Shown here in pieces: positions 5,819 through 8,025 of a DNA stretch of 8,025 nt. Position numbers and translations under genes: made by a program. How positions within the stretch are numbered: the first letter of the stretch is position 1; every line of letters starts with the position of its first letter. The notes below the pieces were generated by a model, which was not told where the DNA came from, ran no database searches, and saw nothing but the letters and a program-made list of their open reading frames with translations. The stretch is from positions 1 to 8,025 of the forward strand of contig JAXHVA010000155.1 in assembly GCA_034189035.1 (NCBI GenBank), in the 5' to 3' direction. Origin of the DNA: JAUXFK01 sp034189035 (lineage in GTDB: Bacteria > Desulfobacterota > UBA8473).

Positions 5819-6889
5819 ATGAAAATTGGAATACTCGGATTCCCCCAGAGCGGCAAAAAAACATTTTTTCAGCTCCTGACAGGCATTGTTCCCTATGTGG
5901 AAGGGCGTTGTATGAAATCTGCTCGGGGCACGGCGGATATTAGAGACACCAGATTCGACGTCTTAGTGGAGCTTTACGATCCCAGGAAGCGGGCGCCTGC
6001 CCAGATATTAATGGAACTCTTACCTGACCTTAACAGTCAGGTGATGAAAGAAGAGGACATATTCAAAGACGCGGCAAACTTCGATGCAATATGTCATGTG
6101 GTCCGAGTATTTCAAAATGATACAATTTACCATGTAAACGGTTCTATTGATCCGGCAAGAGACATAAAAGAGATAGAGGATGAATTCATTCTCCATGACC
6201 TGATCTTTACAGAAAAACGCCTGGAAAGAATAGCTAAAAATACGAAGGGAGGGATTACAGGCCGGCAAAAAAGGGAAAAAGCACTCTTAAAGAGGTTCAA
6301 AGGACATCTGGAATCTGATCTTCCCTTGCGTATAATGGACATATCGCATGAAGATATGAAATTCGTAAACGGCTACCCCTTCATTACCATGAAGGAGATG
6401 GTCGTAGCGCTTAATACATCCGACTACTTGCCGGAATATGCAGAGGCGCAGGACAGGTTGCATAGCAAATATTCAGAACACGGAATAAATATAATCCGGA
6501 TAGCAGCCAAGCTGGAAGGAGAGATTGCTCTGTTGGAAGCAGGGGAGGAAAGGAAGGAGTTTATGGAAGATGCAGGCATCGAAGAGTCTGCGATAAACCA
6601 GTTGTCAAAATTGTGTATGAATGCGCTGGGCCTAATCTCCTTCTTCACTGTAGGGAAAGATGAAGTCAGACAATGGCTGATAAGAAGAGGTTCTCTTGCT
6701 CCTGAAGCTGCCGGAATTATACATTCGGACCTGGAGAGGGGATTTATCAGGGCTGGGGTGATAAAATTTGAAGACCTTATTGAGTTGGGCAGTGAAGACA
6801 AAGTAAAAAAGGCCGGCAAATTATATGTGATGGGCAGGGATTACCAGGTAAAGGACGGTGACATAGTAAACTTCCTGTTTAATGTATGA
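5819..6889 (+). CDS. YchF-like (Obg-related) protein with degenerate GTPase motifs and a C-terminal TGS domain
   Basis: At 356 residues it is close to YchF/OLA1 (about 363), a ribosome-associated ATPase/GTPase family. Parts align clearly: ICHVVRVFQNDTIYHVNGSIDPARDI (91-116), the helical arm LTERL-type region and KNTKGG (140-145), KLEGEIALLEAGEERKEFMEDAG (231-253), and a full C-terminal TGS domain (about 272-356) with GLISFFTVGKDEVRQW, APEAAGIIHSDLERGFIRA and a final NFLFNV. The nucleotide site is eroded: G1 is GFPQSGKKT (7-15) with K14 where S/T should bind Mg, the G3 DIAGL and following glycine-rich loop are missing (MELLPDL instead), and the G4 position reads NTSD (199-202). It is therefore probably a paralogue, not the canonical ychF, and may not hydrolyse nucleotide. 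AAGG (5807-5810) lies 8 nt before ATG, so translation should be good. It is coupled to prfC. Confidence 0.85.
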   Translation: MKIGILGFPQSGKKTFFQLLTGIVPYVEGRCMKSARGTADIRDTRFDVLVELYDPRKRAPAQILMELLPDLNSQVMKEEDIFKDAANFDAICHVVRVFQNDTIYHVNGSIDPARDIKEIEDEFILHDLIFTEKRLERIAKNTKGGITGRQKREKALLKRFKGHLESDLPLRIMDISHEDMKFVNGYPFITMKEMVVALNTSDYLPEYAEAQDRLHSKYSEHGINIIRIAAKLEGEIALLEAGEERKEFMEDAGIEESAINQLSKLCMNALGLISFFTVGKDEVRQWLIRRGSLAPEAAGIIHSDLERGFIRAGVIKFEDLIELGSEDKVKKAGKLYVMGRDYQVKDGDIVNFLFNV

Positions 6890-7133
6890 TTACTTGTCTC
6901 TTTTTCTCCCTTATGGTAGATATGTGAGGCACCCTTTAGTTTTACAATTTACAAAGGATCGTTATTTAAGTTAGCTTTTAATCTTGCCGAGGAAATCGAG
7001 AATAGACGCGCCTGGCATAACTCTGGAAATTGAACGTTCTAAAATATTTAGGGGCAACACAGATCGAAATAATGAGTACGTTATTGTATACGTGTTGTCA
7101 AGCCTTTATTTTTCAGGGTATCGAGTGTTTTTT
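6890..7133. other. Intergenic region after the prfC unit, no gene seen
   Basis: No coding frame or clear Rho-independent terminator. Weak self-complementary bits such as AATAATGAGTACGTTATT (about 7067-7085) and a TTGTCA (7095-7100) without a good -10 are the only features noted. Similarity to the left side starts only at about 7134. Confidence 0.5.
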
Positions 7134-7134
7134 C

Positions 7135-7163
7135 TTGCTTTTTAGCAAGGCTTTTGATACAAT
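7135..7163 (+). promoter_or_regulatory. Sigma70-type promoter of helicase copy B
   Basis: TTGCTT (7135-7140), 17-nt spacer, TACAAT (7158-7163). The -35 lies in CTTGCTTTTTAGCAAG (7134-7149), a hairpin or operator also present at copy A. Predicted start is near 7170, at the foot of the leader hairpin. Confidence 0.65.
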
Positions 7164-7172
7164 TCAAATTTG

Positions 7173-7240
7173 AGATAAAGCCTCCATAATGGTATGAAAG
7201 TGCTTTTGATCATTTTCATATCATTATGGAGGCTTTATCT
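7173..7240 (+). promoter_or_regulatory. Long leader hairpin of helicase copy B
   Basis: Two 30-nt arms (7173-7202 and 7211-7240) pair completely as RNA: 28 Watson-Crick and 2 G-U pairs, with an 8-nt loop (7203-7210). It would sit at the extreme 5' end of the helicase mRNA. A U-rich but interrupted tract follows (ATTTTGTAGGTTTTTATTTT), so partial attenuation is conceivable. Other readings are a 5' stability element, a cold-responsive leader, or a MITE-like palindrome duplicated with the gene. Confidence 0.8.
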
Positions 7241-7298
7241 ATTTTGTAGGTTTTTATTTTAGGAGCGCTCTTTTCCTTCTTTGTTTAGGATTTCAACC

Positions 7299-7310
7299 GA
7301 TAACGTATCA
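7299..7310 (+). promoter_or_regulatory. Conserved leader box GATAACGTATCA, copy B
   Basis: Twelve bases identical to the copy A leader box (minus strand, 715-728 region), about 50 nt before the ATG, in otherwise diverged sequence. Function unknown. Confidence 0.3.
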
Positions 7311-7360
7311 GATACAATATGAGGGAACATTTACCAGTAAATACAGGAATAAATTAGATT

Positions 7361-8025
7361 ATGCCAGACACTTTTGAAGAACTAGGACTGACAGCCCCTC
7401 TTTTACAGGCAATTAAAGATACCAATTATACGATCCCATTTCCAATCCAGACACAGAGTATTCCCCATCTCTTGCACGGAGATGATCTTTTAGGGCAGGC
7501 ACAAACCGGTACTGGTAAAACAGCGGCCTTTGGCCTCCCCATGCTGTCACATATCGATTTGAAACTGAAAGGGCCGCAGGCCCTGGTGCTTACCCCGACA
7601 CGTGAGCTGGCAAATCAAGTGACAGAGGCCCTGGAGAAATATGCCCGTTATCTCAAGGGATTCCGTGTGCTGTCTGTCTACGGCGGTCAAAGTTACAGTT
7701 TCCAACTGAGGGAATTGGCGCGTGGCCCGCATGCAATCGTGGGCACACCCGGCCGAGTCATGGATCATATAAGAAGAGGCACTTTGCAACTAAACAGGTT
7801 GAGCTATCTCGTCTTAGATGAGGCTGATAAGATGTTGCACATGGGTTTTATCGATGATGTGGAGTGGATACTGAAACAAATGCCCATGAAACGACAAATG
7901 GCATTATTCTCTGCCACCATGCCCGATCGCATTCGTCGGGTTGCGCAAGGCTATCTCAAAAGCCCCAAAGAGGTAAAGATAACCAAAGGTGCTGCCCCTG
8001 CCGAGACAATACGGCAGCGCTTTTT
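7361..8025 (+). CDS. deaD: DEAD-box RNA helicase, DeaD/CshA-like, copy B (N-terminal 221 codons; 3' end outside window)
   Basis: Paralogue of the gene at 1-665, about 90% identical by eye. All first-domain motifs are present: F5 and PFPIQ (Q motif, 26-30), AQTGTGKT (47-54), PTRELA (79-84), GG (108-109), TPGR (129-132), DEAD (153-156) and SAT (184-186). Copy B has the more usual Q in motif I where copy A has E48, and SATMPDRIRR where copy A has SATIPDPIRR. Substitutions are mostly conservative and many codon differences are silent, so both reading frames appear to have been under selection. ATG 7361 is preceded by AGGA 12 nt away, a long spacing conserved with copy A. The leader is about 190 nt with a strong 5' hairpin. 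The C-terminal half is not visible, so the full-length status of the gene is unknown. Confidence 0.94.
   Translation, partial: MPDTFEELGLTAPLLQAIKDTNYTIPFPIQTQSIPHLLHGDDLLGQAQTGTGKTAAFGLPMLSHIDLKLKGPQALVLTPTRELANQVTEALEKYARYLKGFRVLSVYGGQSYSFQLRELARGPHAIVGTPGRVMDHIRRGTLQLNRLSYLVLDEADKMLHMGFIDDVEWILKQMPMKRQMALFSATMPDRIRRVAQGYLKSPKEVKITKGAAPAETIRQRF

Larger units (their letters stand above)
7134..8025. repeat. Right arm of large diverged inverted duplication (helicase module)
   Basis: Inverse of 1-897. Beyond the coding part, leader tracts such as CTCTTTTCC.TCTTTG, GATAACGTATCA and AGATTATGCCAGACAC are shared with scattered substitutions. The outer end is not reached. Confidence 0.9.

Noticed and set aside
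6424..6819. 131-codon minus-strand frame opposite the YchF-like gene
   Set aside because: Ser/Pro/Ile-rich antisense shadow of a conserved TGS-domain coding region.
7173..7240. Rho-independent terminator of the prfC-ychF unit
   Set aside because: The stem is far longer than usual, is followed by an interrupted U tract, sits about 280 bp from the unit and occurs after the promoter of the next gene in both copies.
1..8025. Chimeric assembly or amplification artefact as the cause of the inverted helicase copies
   Set aside because: Artefactual inverted copies should be nearly identical; these differ by many silent and about 21 amino-acid changes without frame damage. Co-assembly of two strains cannot be fully excluded.

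Overview
The window looks like an AT-rich bacterial chromosome segment: core translation genes set beside a decayed accessory stretch. Use of UAG and UGA as stops and Shine-Dalgarno-like sites fit an ordinary bacterium. A paralogue-rich genome with stray S23 (23S-IVS type) genes suggests an environmental Gram-negative lineage, such as Planctomycetota or Deltaproteobacteria-like groups. No rRNA or clade marker is present to settle this, so the taxonomy is a guess.

Layout. (1) Positions 1-897 and 7134-8025 are two diverged copies of one module in inverted orientation: promoter, roughly 200-nt leader with a long hairpin, and the first 221 codons of a DeaD-type DEAD-box RNA helicase. Both genes point outwards and both are cut by the window edge at exactly nucleotide 665 of the gene. 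(2) Positions 1032-1443 hold an orphan ribbon-helix-helix (antitoxin-like) gene on the minus strand, with a promoter overlapped by a perfect palindrome. A second large palindrome next to it carries a plus-strand promoter. (3) Positions 1468-2067 are debris: a possible transposase remnant, then an S23 four-helix-bundle pseudogene with an amber codon and no start, framed by inverted GGATTCGA repeats. (4) Positions 2187-3550 hold a DUF2971 gene followed at once by a membrane-anchored small protein gene broken by an apparent one-base deletion. (5) Positions 3551-4204 are an AT-rich non-coding stretch. (6) Positions 4205-6889 are a two-gene unit: prfC (release factor 3) and a YchF-like protein whose GTPase motifs are degraded. 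(7) Positions 6890-7133 appear empty.

How the genes relate. The intact core is translational: RF3 recycles class-I release factors, and the YchF-like protein belongs to a ribosome-associated NTPase family. The flanking helicases are of the type that remodels RNA in ribosome assembly and cold adaptation. The main signals worth following are the helicase leader hairpin, whose variation between the copies mostly keeps the pairing and puts the only indel in the loop, and the YchF paralogue lacking G-domain motifs beside prfC. I found no complete new multi-gene system.
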